From positions 124,001 to 188,000 of the forward strand of contig JBGTJE010000060.1 in the NCBI GenBank assembly GCA_041745295.1: DNA of 64,000 bases. The letters run 5' to 3'. Shown here piece after piece: positions 53,296 through 62,244 of this stretch (its first letter is position 1; each line of letters starts with the position of its first letter). Position numbers and translations under genes: made by a program. Source of the DNA: JANMEB01 sp041745295 (GTDB taxonomy: Bacteria > Planctomycetota > Planctomycetia > Pirellulales > Pirellulaceae). The notes beneath the pieces are model-generated. The model saw only the letters and a list, made by a program, of their open reading frames with translations. It did no database searches and was not told the DNA's origin.

Positions 53296-53410
53296 GGGAA
53301 GTGTGTTCGACAAAAACGTGTATGGACGTTCCCGCTCCCTGCGGGGGAAAGGGCAGGGTGAGGGGCGCTTGGGAATTTGGATTGAACCTAATAACGAGCG
53401 ACTACCACGC

Positions 53411-53995
53411 TTATCTCTCCGACTCAACTAAAGCGCGATCGAGCAAATCGTTGATTTTTAATTCGTGCGCCCACTTTGTTAGATATTCCAAGTTCGGTCG
53501 ATTCCGCTGAATCTTCATCATTTGAATCACGTCGGTCCATTGTCGCTCCGACACTTCGTTTCCCAGGCGAAACCAACGAAGCTTGCTGAGAATCACGTCT
53601 TCGAGCGAGGCAACGTTTGAAACGAAACTGTCATCGCCAGTAATGCGATTTGTCGTTCGTCGTTGCATGGCCTCTCGATCGTATGCATCGGAAGATGCGA
53701 CAAACACATCAACTTTGTAACTATTCGCAAGGTAGATAACATTGAAACACGATTTCTTGGCGATCGCATGTCGCACCATGTTCTCGCTGACGTAATAATC
53801 GTGCGACAATCGCTGCACGAATCGATCAACGTGAGAATCTGCGAGACCTGCAATGACATCCACGTCGAGCGTCGACCTCGCCACGCCATAAACGCCGCTG
53901 GCGACCGATCCGCCGATGTAATATTCAACGCCAAGCTCATCCAGAGCTTCAATCACCGGACGCAGGGCTTGGATCATGTCCGATTCCAGCGACAT
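53411..53995 (-). CDS. Nucleotidyltransferase-fold protein (DUF6036/AbiEii-like)
   Basis: A 194-residue protein with a minimal nucleotidyltransferase core: YYIGGSVASGVYGVARSTLD (GGS...TxD) followed by VDVIAG, then FNVIYLANSYKVDVFV for the third acid. This is the pattern of toxin-type or antibiotic-resistance-type nucleotidyltransferases. The upstream gene overlaps its start by 47 bases, a conserved arrangement in other genomes as I recall. It may modify a nucleic acid or protein; substrate unknown. Start ATG 53995. Confidence 0.75.
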   Translation of the reverse strand: MSLESDMIQALRPVIEALDELGVEYYIGGSVASGVYGVARSTLDVDVIAGLADSHVDRFVQRLSHDYYVSENMVRHAIAKKSCFNVIYLANSYKVDVFVASSDAYDREAMQRRTTNRITGDDSFVSNVASLEDVILSKLRWFRLGNEVSERQWTDVIQMMKIQRNRPNLEYLTKWAHELKINDLLDRALVESER

Positions 53996-54260
53996 CGCGC
54001 TCCTTCAAATATTGCCGGACGTTGGCGGCCAAGTTCTTCCCGTAATGAACTTCCATAAAGATCAAGTCGCGTTCCCGCTGGCTTAGTCCCGGATTTGCAA
54101 TTTCGATCGCACGTTTGGCCCGAAAGATCGCGTCGTCTGTCATTGAACACATCAGTGCAAATCGCCGCGCGGGGGTCATGGCGCGCAACAGTTCAATCTG
54201 AACGCGTTCGGCGTCAGGTGAAGTGTCCTTGGTGGTTCTTGGGGGCGTGAATTCGGACAT
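53949..54260 (-). CDS. Small partner protein of the nucleotidyltransferase
   Basis: A 103-residue helical protein. The core AERVQIELLRAMTPARRFALM and ANPGLSQRERDLIFMEVHYG, then VRQYLKERD, is a recurring family in planctomycetes and cyanobacteria. It is usually encoded just before a nucleotidyltransferase-like gene, as here, with the two frames overlapping. I infer a complex or toxin-antitoxin-like pair. ATG 54260 with TGAG upstream. The gene ends inside the nucleotidyltransferase. Confidence 0.7.
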   Translation of the reverse strand: MSEFTPPRTTKDTSPDAERVQIELLRAMTPARRFALMCSMTDDAIFRAKRAIEIANPGLSQRERDLIFMEVHYGKNLAANVRQYLKERDVAGIGHDPSPASGD

Positions 54261-54264
54261 AAAC

Positions 54265-55083
54265 TCATTTTGCCATCATCGACATTTTTAGCTGTCGAAC
54301 GAACCAGGTTGGGTCTTCGCCGACCATAGTTTTGTAGGTGTCTCGCTTCGATTCCGGGACCGCTTTTAACAGGTCGTCGCGAAGTTCTCTCTTGGCATCC
54401 GCAACCCGTTGCACGAACTCAGTGATCGCCGTTTGCGTCTTTTCGTTGAATGCCTTTTCCTCTTCGTTGCTAAATTCCAAATAGGCCGAACAGACGTCGT
54501 AAAGCGACACTTCGTAAATCTCGTAAAGGTCAGTGGCGGACTGAAACTCGATGCTCGAAAGCAATTGATCGAGTTGATCGACCTGGTGGGGAACCAAGTA
54601 TGGCTTAAAGTCCTTGACAAGGTCTTTAGCGAGCTTGGCGAGGGTTTCGCCAAACTCCTGGCGGATCGCCTCTTGTTCCGCTTGAGTCTTCGTAGCGTTG
54701 ATTTTTCGTTCCGCTTCGGTGCCAAGCTCGTCGAAGCGTTCGCGCCGGACATCGACACATCTTTGGTATTCACGTCGTTGTTCGTCGTTGAGCTCGAGCA
54801 CGGAAAGGAGACATTGTCGTCCCGCTAAATCCTTTTCGTTCAGCGTCAACAGTGAATAAAACGCTTGATTGCGCTTTTGCTGAATCATATTCTTCAGTTC
54901 GCGAAAATTTGGCGCGGGTTTTCTCTTGAAACGCGTGATGTGCGACGCGTTGTCGGCCCCGACGTCCTCCGCCAAATAGTATTCGGATAACGCCGCAGGC
55001 TCGTCCTTAGCTGGCGGATTCTGTGTAAACGCGGTAGAACTGGGCAACAAAAATGCCGCAGCGCAAAGAAATATTGTTCGCAT
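54265..55083 (-). CDS. Exported helical protein, Spy/CpxP-like (unassigned)
   Basis: A 272-residue protein with a signal peptide (MRTIFLCAAAFLLPSSTAFT). The mature part is highly helical and charged. LLSVLELNDEQRREYQRCVD and the following Glu/Arg heptads recall the LTxxQ-containing Spy/CpxP-like envelope proteins frequent in planctomycetes, but the family call is weak. ATG 55083 has GGAGG nine bases upstream. Four bases separate its stop from the cassette below, yet its promoter is probably its own. Confidence 0.65.
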   Translation of the reverse strand: MRTIFLCAAAFLLPSSTAFTQNPPAKDEPAALSEYYLAEDVGADNASHITRFKRKPAPNFRELKNMIQQKRNQAFYSLLTLNEKDLAGRQCLLSVLELNDEQRREYQRCVDVRRERFDELGTEAERKINATKTQAEQEAIRQEFGETLAKLAKDLVKDFKPYLVPHQVDQLDQLLSSIEFQSATDLYEIYEVSLYDVCSAYLEFSNEEEKAFNEKTQTAITEFVQRVADAKRELRDDLLKAVPESKRDTYKTMVGEDPTWFVRQLKMSMMAK

Positions 55084-55260
55084 GTCCTGCCTCCATGAAC
55101 GATCTTCGGCCAATGCTCATTTCCAAAGTCTACCCGAATCGGTCTCAGCTGACTAAGTCATTTGGCTGGTTCTACCGCAGCAGTTTCCGTTTTCCATTTT
55201 TGGACGTTTTGCTATATTCGCTACTCCCGGTTTCCGGCCGAAAAATGAAGCGTGCCGCGC

Positions 55261-56286
55261 ATGATTTGCAGTAATATCCAACTTCCGGCGACATTGAATC
55301 TGAACGACGATCGCCTCCCGCTGCTCATCACTGGGGTTACCGGTGTGCCCGGCTACAACGCGTTTTCGTATTTTCGCGAGAGATATGGGGATGCTGTGAT
55401 TGGGCAGCGGCCGAAGGTGAATTGGCGATTGACGGGCCCGGGGATCGTCGCCTGCGATTTGGAGTACCCGGACGAAATCCGGGCGTTGTTTGAGAGATAT
55501 CGTTTTAAGTCCGTGCTCAATTGCGGTGGAAGCTGCGCGCTGAAATCCTGCGAGCTTGATCCGGAAATGGCGCGTCGCGTCAATGTGCTGGGCGTAGAAT
55601 CACTGCTCAACGAAATTTCCGATCGCGACGTCCGCCTGGTGCACCTTTCGATCGATTTGGTCTTTTCGGGAAAAAGGGCAGGGGATTACGTCGAATCCGA
55701 TGAGCCCGATCCGGTCACCGTTTACGGCCAAACGATGTGGGAAGCCGAACAACGCATTGCGCGCTTGCGGCCATCGACTTGCGTCGTGCGAATTTCGCTG
55801 CCGATGGGGATCAGTTTCAACGGCCATGCCGGTGCCATCGATTGGATTCAGTCTCGCTTCCGAAAAGGATTTCCCGCGACGTTGTACTTTGACGAAGTTC
55901 GTACGCCATCGTACGTCGAGTGTATGAACGACCTCTATGAGCGGCTGTTGGGCAACGATTTGTCTGGAGTATTTCACGCGGGTGGCCCTCGAAAGCTGAC
56001 TTTGTTTGAAATTGCCCAAATCGTCAATCGAATTGGCGGCTACGACCCGCGGTTGTTGAAGGGTTGCTACCGCGTGCAAGCTGGTCCCATTCCGCCCAGA
56101 GCCGGCGATGTAACGATGGATTCCGCGAAACTCCGGGCTGCTTTGGGGTTTGACCCATTGTTGCGCTGGCCGCTTTTTGAGCACCAGGTTCCACTCCATC
56201 GCAATTGGCATTTTGAACAAGATGTGGGGGGCCAGAGCGGCCCGCAATGGCTCGATTCCACACTCTATCGTCGGCCGCCCATCTGA
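55261..56286 (+). CDS. RmlD-like SDR protein with altered catalytic residues
   Basis: A 341-residue extended short-chain dehydrogenase of the RmlD (dTDP-4-dehydrorhamnose reductase)/epimerase type. The NAD(P) motif LITGVTGVPGYNAF is near residue 25, followed by VLNCGGSCALKSCELDPEMA (core CALKSCELDPEMARRVN). The active site is unusual: the usual STD is SID (HLSIDLVFSG), and the YxxxK is YGQTM (VYGQTMWEAE), so the catalytic lysine is methionine. It may bind a nucleotide-sugar or dinucleotide without reduction. ATG 55261 or GTG 55252 (three codons earlier) could be the start. Confidence 0.8.
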   Translation: MICSNIQLPATLNLNDDRLPLLITGVTGVPGYNAFSYFRERYGDAVIGQRPKVNWRLTGPGIVACDLEYPDEIRALFERYRFKSVLNCGGSCALKSCELDPEMARRVNVLGVESLLNEISDRDVRLVHLSIDLVFSGKRAGDYVESDEPDPVTVYGQTMWEAEQRIARLRPSTCVVRISLPMGISFNGHAGAIDWIQSRFRKGFPATLYFDEVRTPSYVECMNDLYERLLGNDLSGVFHAGGPRKLTLFEIAQIVNRIGGYDPRLLKGCYRVQAGPIPPRAGDVTMDSAKLRAALGFDPLLRWPLFEHQVPLHRNWHFEQDVGGQSGPQWLDSTLYRRPPI

Positions 56287-56513
56287 TGAGAATCGGTGTG
56301 GCTGGATTGATTCGAGCCGGCCGGCTAAATCGATGCTGCACCAGCCTATCGCGATCGCTATGTTAGGCTGCACGATCTGTTGGCAAAAACCGCCGAGCAA
56401 TTTACGAAAAGATTGAAGTCCATTCATTTTTGGTTAGAATTTAAGACATCAACACCCCCAATCCACGAGATCCATCGCTTGTGAGATAGTGATTTTCGAC
56501 CGGCGAGGAAGCT

Positions 56514-57608
56514 ATGCAAGTTCACGATAGTTGGAGTGTTGGGATCGGGCGATGGATGGGAGTACCGGTTCGCCTTCATTTTTGTTTGCTCTTGTTTTTC
56601 GTATTGATCTTCGCCATCGAGTGGCATTTTGTTCAGTTGCCCTACGCCAACGCCTCGATTCCGCCCGGCACGGCATTGGCGACATCGCTGGCGTTATTGC
56701 TGGCCATCTTGGTTCACGAATTGGCGCATATTTTCGCCGCGATCAATCTCGGCGGTTCGGTCCAAAAAATTGTGTTGGCACCCTGGGGTGGACAATCGGA
56801 CTTCGTGCTCCCGAATTCGGCCCGCGCGCAATCGGTGGTCTACGTGGCCGGTTCATTTGCGAACTTCATGCTTTTTGCAATGATCGCTGCAGTGCTCGTT
56901 CAATTGCGCCACGCCAAATTGCTTGAGCTGATAGATCCATTTCGGCCGCATGCGCTGTCGCCATCCCTTGAGGTCGCGGTCCTCAAGATCTTCTGCTGGG
57001 TCAATTTTCAAATTGGATTGGTCAATTGCTTGCCCGCCTATCCATTTGACGGAAGCCACGTTTTGCGAATGTTCATCTGGGGCAACAACAAACTGATTAG
57101 TCGCCATCGCTTGGAGACGGCAATTATGGCGATTGCCCACATGGTCGCCGTCGCGTTTTTTGTCTTGGCATGGTTTAGCCAATCGTACAACGTCGGGCCA
57201 ATCCAACCGACCTGGGCGGTTTTGGTATGCGCTGGTTTGGGTTTGATGTTTGCGTCGCGTTTTGAGTTTTTCAATCGAACCTCAGTGCCAGATCGAAATG
57301 CGAGACCGCGCAAGCACGCATTCTCGGAAGAAGAAATGATCGACTTTGAGCCCGTCTACGATGACGATGGGGATGCGTTTGAATTTGAAAAAGATCCCAA
57401 TGACACCATTTCGCAATGGTTGCGGCAAAAGCAGGAAGAACGACAACTCGTCGAATTCGAAATTGAAAAAGATGACGAAGTCCGTGCCGATGGCATTTTG
57501 GAAAAGCTCTATCGAACTGGAAAAGAAAGTTTGACCGAAGAGGAGCGCTCCGTATTGCAGCGTGTCAGCGATCGCTACCGCCGTCGCCGCCGACAATTGC
57601 CGTCGTAG
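56514..57608 (+). CDS. Site-2 protease family (M50) membrane metalloprotease
   Basis: A 364-residue intramembrane zinc protease. The HExxH motif is ILVHELAHIFAAI (about residue 68) and the third ligand region is NCLPAYPFDGSHVLR (FDG in place of LDG). Six or so hydrophobic segments occupy the first 245 residues. The C-terminal 110 residues are soluble, acidic then basic, ending ILEKLYRTGKESLTEEERSV and RYRRRRRQ. That LxKlxxxGxxSLTxeEr box also occurs at the end of many rhomboid-type proteases. It may process membrane-bound regulators. ATG 56514 has GAGGA upstream. Its end overlaps the convergent TrmH gene by 44 bases. Confidence 0.9.
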   Translation: MQVHDSWSVGIGRWMGVPVRLHFCLLLFFVLIFAIEWHFVQLPYANASIPPGTALATSLALLLAILVHELAHIFAAINLGGSVQKIVLAPWGGQSDFVLPNSARAQSVVYVAGSFANFMLFAMIAAVLVQLRHAKLLELIDPFRPHALSPSLEVAVLKIFCWVNFQIGLVNCLPAYPFDGSHVLRMFIWGNNKLISRHRLETAIMAIAHMVAVAFFVLAWFSQSYNVGPIQPTWAVLVCAGLGLMFASRFEFFNRTSVPDRNARPRKHAFSEEEMIDFEPVYDDDGDAFEFEKDPNDTISQWLRQKQEERQLVEFEIEKDDEVRADGILEKLYRTGKESLTEEERSVLQRVSDRYRRRRRQLPS

Positions 57609-58413
57609 GCCGGCTCCTCTGGCGAGCGGCCTCAAACATCAAAACTGCCGCGGTGACCGAGACGTTAAGACTGTCCGCCGCTCCGCGCATTGGCAATCGA
57701 ACCTCGTGGATACCGCGGCCGCGCCAGAACTCCGAAAGTCCTTGAGCTTCATTGCCCAAGACGATGGCGGTGGCCGGACGAAGATCGACCGTGGTGTAGA
57801 TTGGGGACGCATCGGTTCGGGCCGTGATGATTGACATGTCTTGTTGCTCAAGCCAACTGCGGACTTCGTCGGAGCTACCAATCGCCGTTTGCAAGCTAAA
57901 AACGCAGCCCATGGATGCCCGAATGCAATTGGGGTGAAAGAGATCGCAGATTGGGTCGGCGAGGACCAGTGCGTCCGCCCCAACCGCGTCTGCAGAACGC
58001 GCTATCGCGCCGATATTGCCGGGTTTCTCCACCGATTCCAAAACGATGACGAGCGAATGTGGTGACGGGCGCAAGAGATCCATTGCTACATCTGGTCGCT
58101 TGGCAATCGCCAACACTTTGTCCTTTCGCTCGCCATAGACAAATTTGCCAAAGAGTTCCGCTGGCAGTTCCCAAACGGGTACGAACTTGGTGGCAAAGTG
58201 TTGCTCAGCGAAACTCAATTGCTCAATCGACAACGCTTCGGGACAAATGAAAACTTCATCGATTGGCGTGCCAGCGGCGACTGCACAACGGACTTCACGA
58301 TCGCCCAAAATCGCAATGCGATCTTGCTTTTGCCGTCCCCGATTAGAAAGCAGATTCAGTGCGGCTTTGAACTTCGGGTTGTCCGGGCTGCGAATTGGTT
58401 TTGCGTTCGACAA
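57565..58413 (-). CDS. SpoU/TrmH-family RNA 2'-O-methyltransferase
   Basis: A 282-residue SPOUT methyltransferase. The knot motifs are VLESVEKPGNIGAIARSADA (motif 1, about residue 125), ATAIVLGNEAQGLS (motif 2, about 215) and VRLPMRGAADSLNVSVTAAV (motif 3, about 240). An N-terminal ribosomal-L30e-like substrate domain precedes them. Such enzymes methylate ribose in 23S rRNA or tRNA; which base is not evident. ATG 58413. Convergent with the M50 protease gene. Confidence 0.92.
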   Translation of the reverse strand: MSNAKPIRSPDNPKFKAALNLLSNRGRQKQDRIAILGDREVRCAVAAGTPIDEVFICPEALSIEQLSFAEQHFATKFVPVWELPAELFGKFVYGERKDKVLAIAKRPDVAMDLLRPSPHSLVIVLESVEKPGNIGAIARSADAVGADALVLADPICDLFHPNCIRASMGCVFSLQTAIGSSDEVRSWLEQQDMSIITARTDASPIYTTVDLRPATAIVLGNEAQGLSEFWRGRGIHEVRLPMRGAADSLNVSVTAAVLMFEAARQRSRPTTAIVGGDGGSDR

Positions 58414-58545
58414 GTGAATTCCTCAAGGTATCAGCGGCAGGGCGCTAGCCCCCGGTTTTTTTGGCTTGTTCACCGATTCAATAACCGGACGCTAGCGCGT
58501 TGCGGCTGATAGAATTCGTTTACGATTTGGAAATTGTGTCGCATT

Positions 58546-59424
58546 CTAACCATGCCATCGGGCATACGAGCCGTTGGGCAGCGAGCGATTTGCGGCGTCT
58601 GATTGGAACAATTCTGCGGCCTCCAACCGACCATTTTTGCAAACGGCAACATTGCCTCGAAGCAATTGTCGCAAACATCGGGAGTCGAATCCGGGTGTAT
58701 GCGACGAGATCAGAACAAGTCGGGGAAATTCGCTAAGCAGATTTGTGATCAATTCTAAAAGCGGCTGCAAATCTCGTTGCAATTGCCAAGATTCATTTTG
58801 CGGCCCTCGGCCGAAGGTCGGCGCGTCTACCAAAACCCCATCGTACTTTGCTCCGCGTTTTATTTCACGCCGCACGAATCGCATGGCATCTTCGATTATC
58901 CAGCGGATCGGCGCGGCGGAGAGTCCTGATAATTCTGCATTGCGCCGAGCCCAGCGGACTGCGGCCCCGGAGGCATCGACGTGAACGACTGTGCAGCCGG
59001 CGTTGGCCAACAACAAGCTTAATGCGCCGGTATATGCAAAAAGATTGAGGATTTTGCAGCCTTGCAATAACTTTGAATTGGCCAAGGCCCATTGCCAGTG
59101 TTGGAAATGTTCCGGGAATAAGCCGACATGTCCAAACACGGTCAGCTTGAGTTGCACCTTGATTGGCCCAATACCGAGGGTCCAGCTTGGATCATGGGCA
59201 CCCCTCGTTACCCAACGCCCTCGTTGAGTCACCGAACGGTGATCGGTGAGCACGAATTCGGCGGCAGCATTCCACGATGGTAGTCGGGCCAGCGCTCCAA
59301 CGGCCGCCAGACACGGCCGGATCAGAACTCGATCGCCGAATCGTTCAAGTTTTCGTCCCACGCCAAAGTCCAACAATTCGTAATCAGACCATTGGTCCAT
59401 CATGGGCTTCTGCGTGTCCGCCAT
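58546..59424 (-). CDS. Class I SAM-dependent methyltransferase (RlmI/PF10672-like)
   Basis: A 292-residue Rossmann methyltransferase. SAM motif ILNLFAYTGALSLLLANAG is near residue 135, and motif IV is GVLVDAPTFGRGPQNESWQL (DAPTF in place of DPPxF). This is the layout of the 23S rRNA cytosine methyltransferase RlmI without its PUA domain, so the target is probably rRNA but unproven. Only eight bases separate the upstream zinc-ribbon gene's stop from this start. ATG 59424 (MADTQKPMM) is used. Confidence 0.88.
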   Translation of the reverse strand: MADTQKPMMDQWSDYELLDFGVGRKLERFGDRVLIRPCLAAVGALARLPSWNAAAEFVLTDHRSVTQRGRWVTRGAHDPSWTLGIGPIKVQLKLTVFGHVGLFPEHFQHWQWALANSKLLQGCKILNLFAYTGALSLLLANAGCTVVHVDASGAAVRWARRNAELSGLSAAPIRWIIEDAMRFVRREIKRGAKYDGVLVDAPTFGRGPQNESWQLQRDLQPLLELITNLLSEFPRLVLISSHTPGFDSRCLRQLLRGNVAVCKNGRLEAAELFQSDAANRSLPNGSYARWHG

Positions 59425-59432
59425 TGTTTCAC

Positions 59433-60398
59433 TCAATTCCAAATCCAGGCGTGCGGCAGCCGCTGCTGGAGGTGGAACACGGCCACTTGTGTGACGTTGG
59501 TGTTGCAGACAACCAACCGCTGCAGGCCAAGTAGGCCTTGAAACTTATGCAATCCGGCGTCCGTCAACGCCGTCCCCTCCAGATCGAGGACTTGGCATTT
59601 AGTGATGTCCGGCAGCGATGTGATTTGGTGATCGTCCAAGGCTTGGCCGCGCAAATCGAGAACGTTCCACGTGGCGTGGGATCCCGACGGACGCCATTTC
59701 CGGAATCGATAGAAGCCCAGCACGAGATTCCAGCCGCCTTTTTGCCACCAATTCAAGGTGGCCGGCGCGCGCCGGCCGACGCGTCGAAGCTCGAATACGA
59801 TATAAGCGTACAAGCCTGCCAAGATTCCGACAGTAGCCAGCACAATCCAGGCTGCTCCACCTCCCAAGCCAATTGCGGTCGTGATCAGAATAATCGTGAT
59901 GATGCCGACAAAACTATGCGCGGCCATCAAGAGATGGGACGCAGCGATTCCAGGCGCTAACATTTGGGCGAGCCAACGTTGGCAACCGGCCGGGTGTACT
60001 TCGATTTGATCTAGCGATTGAGGTGCCACATCCAGGATAGTTTGGTGTCCACACACGAGGCAGCGATAGGATTCGCCAAGCGTTCCGCCGCAGCGCGTGC
60101 AACGATTTTTGGCGTCAAATTTGGAAATGGTCAGCGAATCGGTCGCCGCACGCGGCTGATTTGGCGCAGCCAAAACAGCCGCTGGACTTGCGGACGGACT
60201 GCGCGATATTTGACGATTGCTCGATGAACCAAGCGTCACCGATTCCGCGGGAATCAGAGCGCGGGCTTGACATTTTGGACAGCGCACGAATTTCGAAACG
60301 TCGGCATCTGGCGCCGATAGCTCGTGGTTGCAGCGAACGTACGTTTCCGATTCTGCATCGTATGAAACAATGTTGGCACATTGAAAATGAATTGGCAT
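59433..60398 (-). CDS. Zinc-ribbon, membrane, leucine-rich-repeat protein
   Basis: A 321-residue protein. Two ribbons (HFQCANIVSYD...FVRCPKCQAR near residues 5-45, and NRCTRCGGTL...YRCLVCGHQT near 98-118), then three hydrophobic segments (FVGIITIILITTAIGLGGGA and a following WIVLATVGILAGLYAYIVF). The C-terminal 80 residues carry leucine-rich-repeat-like units (CQVLDLEGTALTDAGLHKFQ, LQRLVVCNTNVTQVAV). It shares the ribbon-plus-membrane plan with genes at 18060 and 29460. Same strand as the methyltransferase, eight bases from it, so co-transcription is likely. No function is known. Confidence 0.75.
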   Translation of the reverse strand: MPIHFQCANIVSYDAESETYVRCNHELSAPDADVSKFVRCPKCQARALIPAESVTLGSSSNRQISRSPSASPAAVLAAPNQPRAATDSLTISKFDAKNRCTRCGGTLGESYRCLVCGHQTILDVAPQSLDQIEVHPAGCQRWLAQMLAPGIAASHLLMAAHSFVGIITIILITTAIGLGGGAAWIVLATVGILAGLYAYIVFELRRVGRRAPATLNWWQKGGWNLVLGFYRFRKWRPSGSHATWNVLDLRGQALDDHQITSLPDITKCQVLDLEGTALTDAGLHKFQGLLGLQRLVVCNTNVTQVAVFHLQQRLPHAWIWN

Positions 60399-60564
60399 AT
60401 TTCAACCGGACTCGGCGATTGCGACGGGAACTGCAGAGTGCATTTTTGAATGTATCGGGATCGACGATTTGCGGCGTGGCGCGTCGGTCGCAGTGCCAAT
60501 CGTTTGAGTGTGCATTCGAACGATCGACGCATTCATTCTACGCCTGGTTCGAAGCAAAACAAAA

Positions 60565-60585
60565 GGCGGCCAAGAGTCGGCCGCC
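60565..60585 (-). terminator. Intrinsic terminator of the DUF1573 gene
   Basis: On the minus strand GGCGGCC...GGCCGCC with a seven-base loop, followed by TTTTGTTTTGC, 37 bases after the DUF1573 stop codon. Confidence 0.85.
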
Positions 60586-60621
60586 CGCTAGGTTCCGCGT
60601 GATTTGGCCAGGGATATCGCG

Positions 60622-61680
60622 TTACTGGTTTTCTTTCTTGGTCGTGTTCATGGCCGGCAACACTTCGCCCACGACGTGTATCACCGTGGGTAAGGTCTGG
60701 GCGTCGGTATTGATCACGATTTCATCATTCAATTTGCCTTCGACGTCGGGGGCGACTTCGATTTCCAAGATGTGCAATCGCTTCTTGTCGGTGGGAACTT
60801 TGATCTTGACGCGTGGACTAACGGAATGTGCCTTCGTGACGACAAATTCCTGATCGGACTTGAGCACGACACGATGGAAGACCGGTGTGCCTTGTTGCAC
60901 GGGGCCGACATCGACTACCGATTGGGTTTCGATGATCGATTTGATGTTACCGCTCACGGTGATTGGAAACTGCTTTTGGGAGACGTCGTTGGTGTGCAGC
61001 ACAATCTGGTCGTCAAGTCGGCCGGACGGTTGGGTCGATTTGAGTTTGACGCTCAATCGATAGTCAATTCGCATCCCTTCTCGTTTGGTTTCCTGAAGCG
61101 TGACCTCAAGATGAGGGTTCTCGCATTCGGTTTTGGTAACTTGCCAATTTCCAGCCCCCGCGTAACGGATGTCAACGCTTTGCTCAGCGGATTGACCCGC
61201 TTGAACCGAAGCGAAATTGACTTGCCCCGGAGTGACAACGATATCGCGTCGAACGTGACCATCGATATCGAGATACAACTCGGTGTACGAGGGAGCCGTT
61301 ACCGTCACGGTGATTCGGGCATGGCGGTCGCCTAAGAACGACAATGTATTGAAGCGGACGTGAATCTTTCCAGTTTCGCCAGGTTTCACGACCGGAGTCA
61401 GAACGCTCGGAGTGGCGCAGCCGCAGCTTGCGCGAACTCCGCCCAATGCGATGTTTGTTTTCAGAGGATTGACGAACTCGAATACGTGAGAATGTTCGGA
61501 TCCTCGCGCGACAACCCCGAAGTTATGTCGCGCTGGCTTAACGAGCTGCGTGGTCCAACCTGGCTGGTAATTTTGAACAATCGGTGCATATCCTGAGCCG
61601 TAATTCGATTGTCCATATTGCGCGACGGCGCTCGTCGCGGATGTTAGGACCAAGAAACACATGCATGCATGTCGCAACAT
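60622..61680 (-). CDS. Exported DUF1573 protein
   Basis: A 352-residue protein. A signal peptide (MLRHACMCFLVLTSATSAVA) is followed by a DUF1573 domain (HNFGVVARGSEHSHVFEFVN, then ASCGCATPSVLTPVVKPGET, the diagnostic C-GC motif) and two further immunoglobulin-like beta domains (VVTPGQVNFASVQAGQSAEQ and VVDVGPVQQGTPVFHRVV). These ASPM/SPD-2/Hydin-like domains are abundant in planctomycete and Bacteroidetes envelopes and probably bind other surface proteins. ATG 61680 has GGAAG about ten bases upstream. Terminator at 60565-60585. Confidence 0.9.
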   Translation of the reverse strand: MLRHACMCFLVLTSATSAVAQYGQSNYGSGYAPIVQNYQPGWTTQLVKPARHNFGVVARGSEHSHVFEFVNPLKTNIALGGVRASCGCATPSVLTPVVKPGETGKIHVRFNTLSFLGDRHARITVTVTAPSYTELYLDIDGHVRRDIVVTPGQVNFASVQAGQSAEQSVDIRYAGAGNWQVTKTECENPHLEVTLQETKREGMRIDYRLSVKLKSTQPSGRLDDQIVLHTNDVSQKQFPITVSGNIKSIIETQSVVDVGPVQQGTPVFHRVVLKSDQEFVVTKAHSVSPRVKIKVPTDKKRLHILEIEVAPDVEGKLNDEIVINTDAQTLPTVIHVVGEVLPAMNTTKKENQ

Positions 61681-62160
61681 TATTTTTTGCTTCCATTAAA
61701 AGAGTACTTTGCCAAATAATCCGTGAGTCATGGCAAACACGCCGTCGTCGTCGTTCCCCGCTGGCAATCAGGAATGGATCGCGGCACCCAACTCCGTTTC
61801 GACGAGACTTGGAAGGATAGGCGCTATCACCCTAATTCCAAATTGCCATGGTAAAAAACGCTCATAATTCTATCCATTCCTTGTGCAATGTTTGTGGAAT
61901 TACGCAAAATTTGAACAGCTAAAATCGAACGAATAATCCGACACTTCCAACGCCGATCGGCAAATGACCCAAACGGGTTATGATTTTAGCGATTCGCGGG
62001 AATTTACCGCGCCGAGCACCGCGTCCTGTCGACCTATCCGAGTAGGGACAGAGCCCGTTGGCGTCACAAATGTTACGTTCGCTAACTGTCCACCCAAGAT
62101 GAGGCCGACGCGGTCGGCCGGAGTCGCGGTTGGCGGGTCGACTAGCAGACGAAGAATGAG
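61681..62160. other. Intergenic region upstream of tRNA-Gln
   Basis: 480 bases, AT-rich in the middle (about 61840-61940). No gene of convincing length, no palindrome worth naming and no RNA fold recognised. The promoters for DUF1573 (leftward) should lie at its left end. Confidence 0.5.
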
Positions 62161-62231
62161 TTACCCGGCTAGGATTCGAACCTAGAATGACGGAACCAAA
62201 ATCCGTAGTGTTACCATTACACCACCGGGCA
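62161..62231 (-). tRNA. tRNA-Gln (anticodon UUG)
   Basis: Minus-strand cloverleaf. Acceptor TGCCCGG/CCGGGTA (one G-U), anticodon arm ACGGA-TTTTGGT-TCCGT with anticodon TTG, T-arm CTAGG-TTCGAAT-CCTAG, discriminator A, no encoded CCA. 71 nt. Confidence 0.95.
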
Positions 62232-62244
62232 ATCTGGGCAGAGT

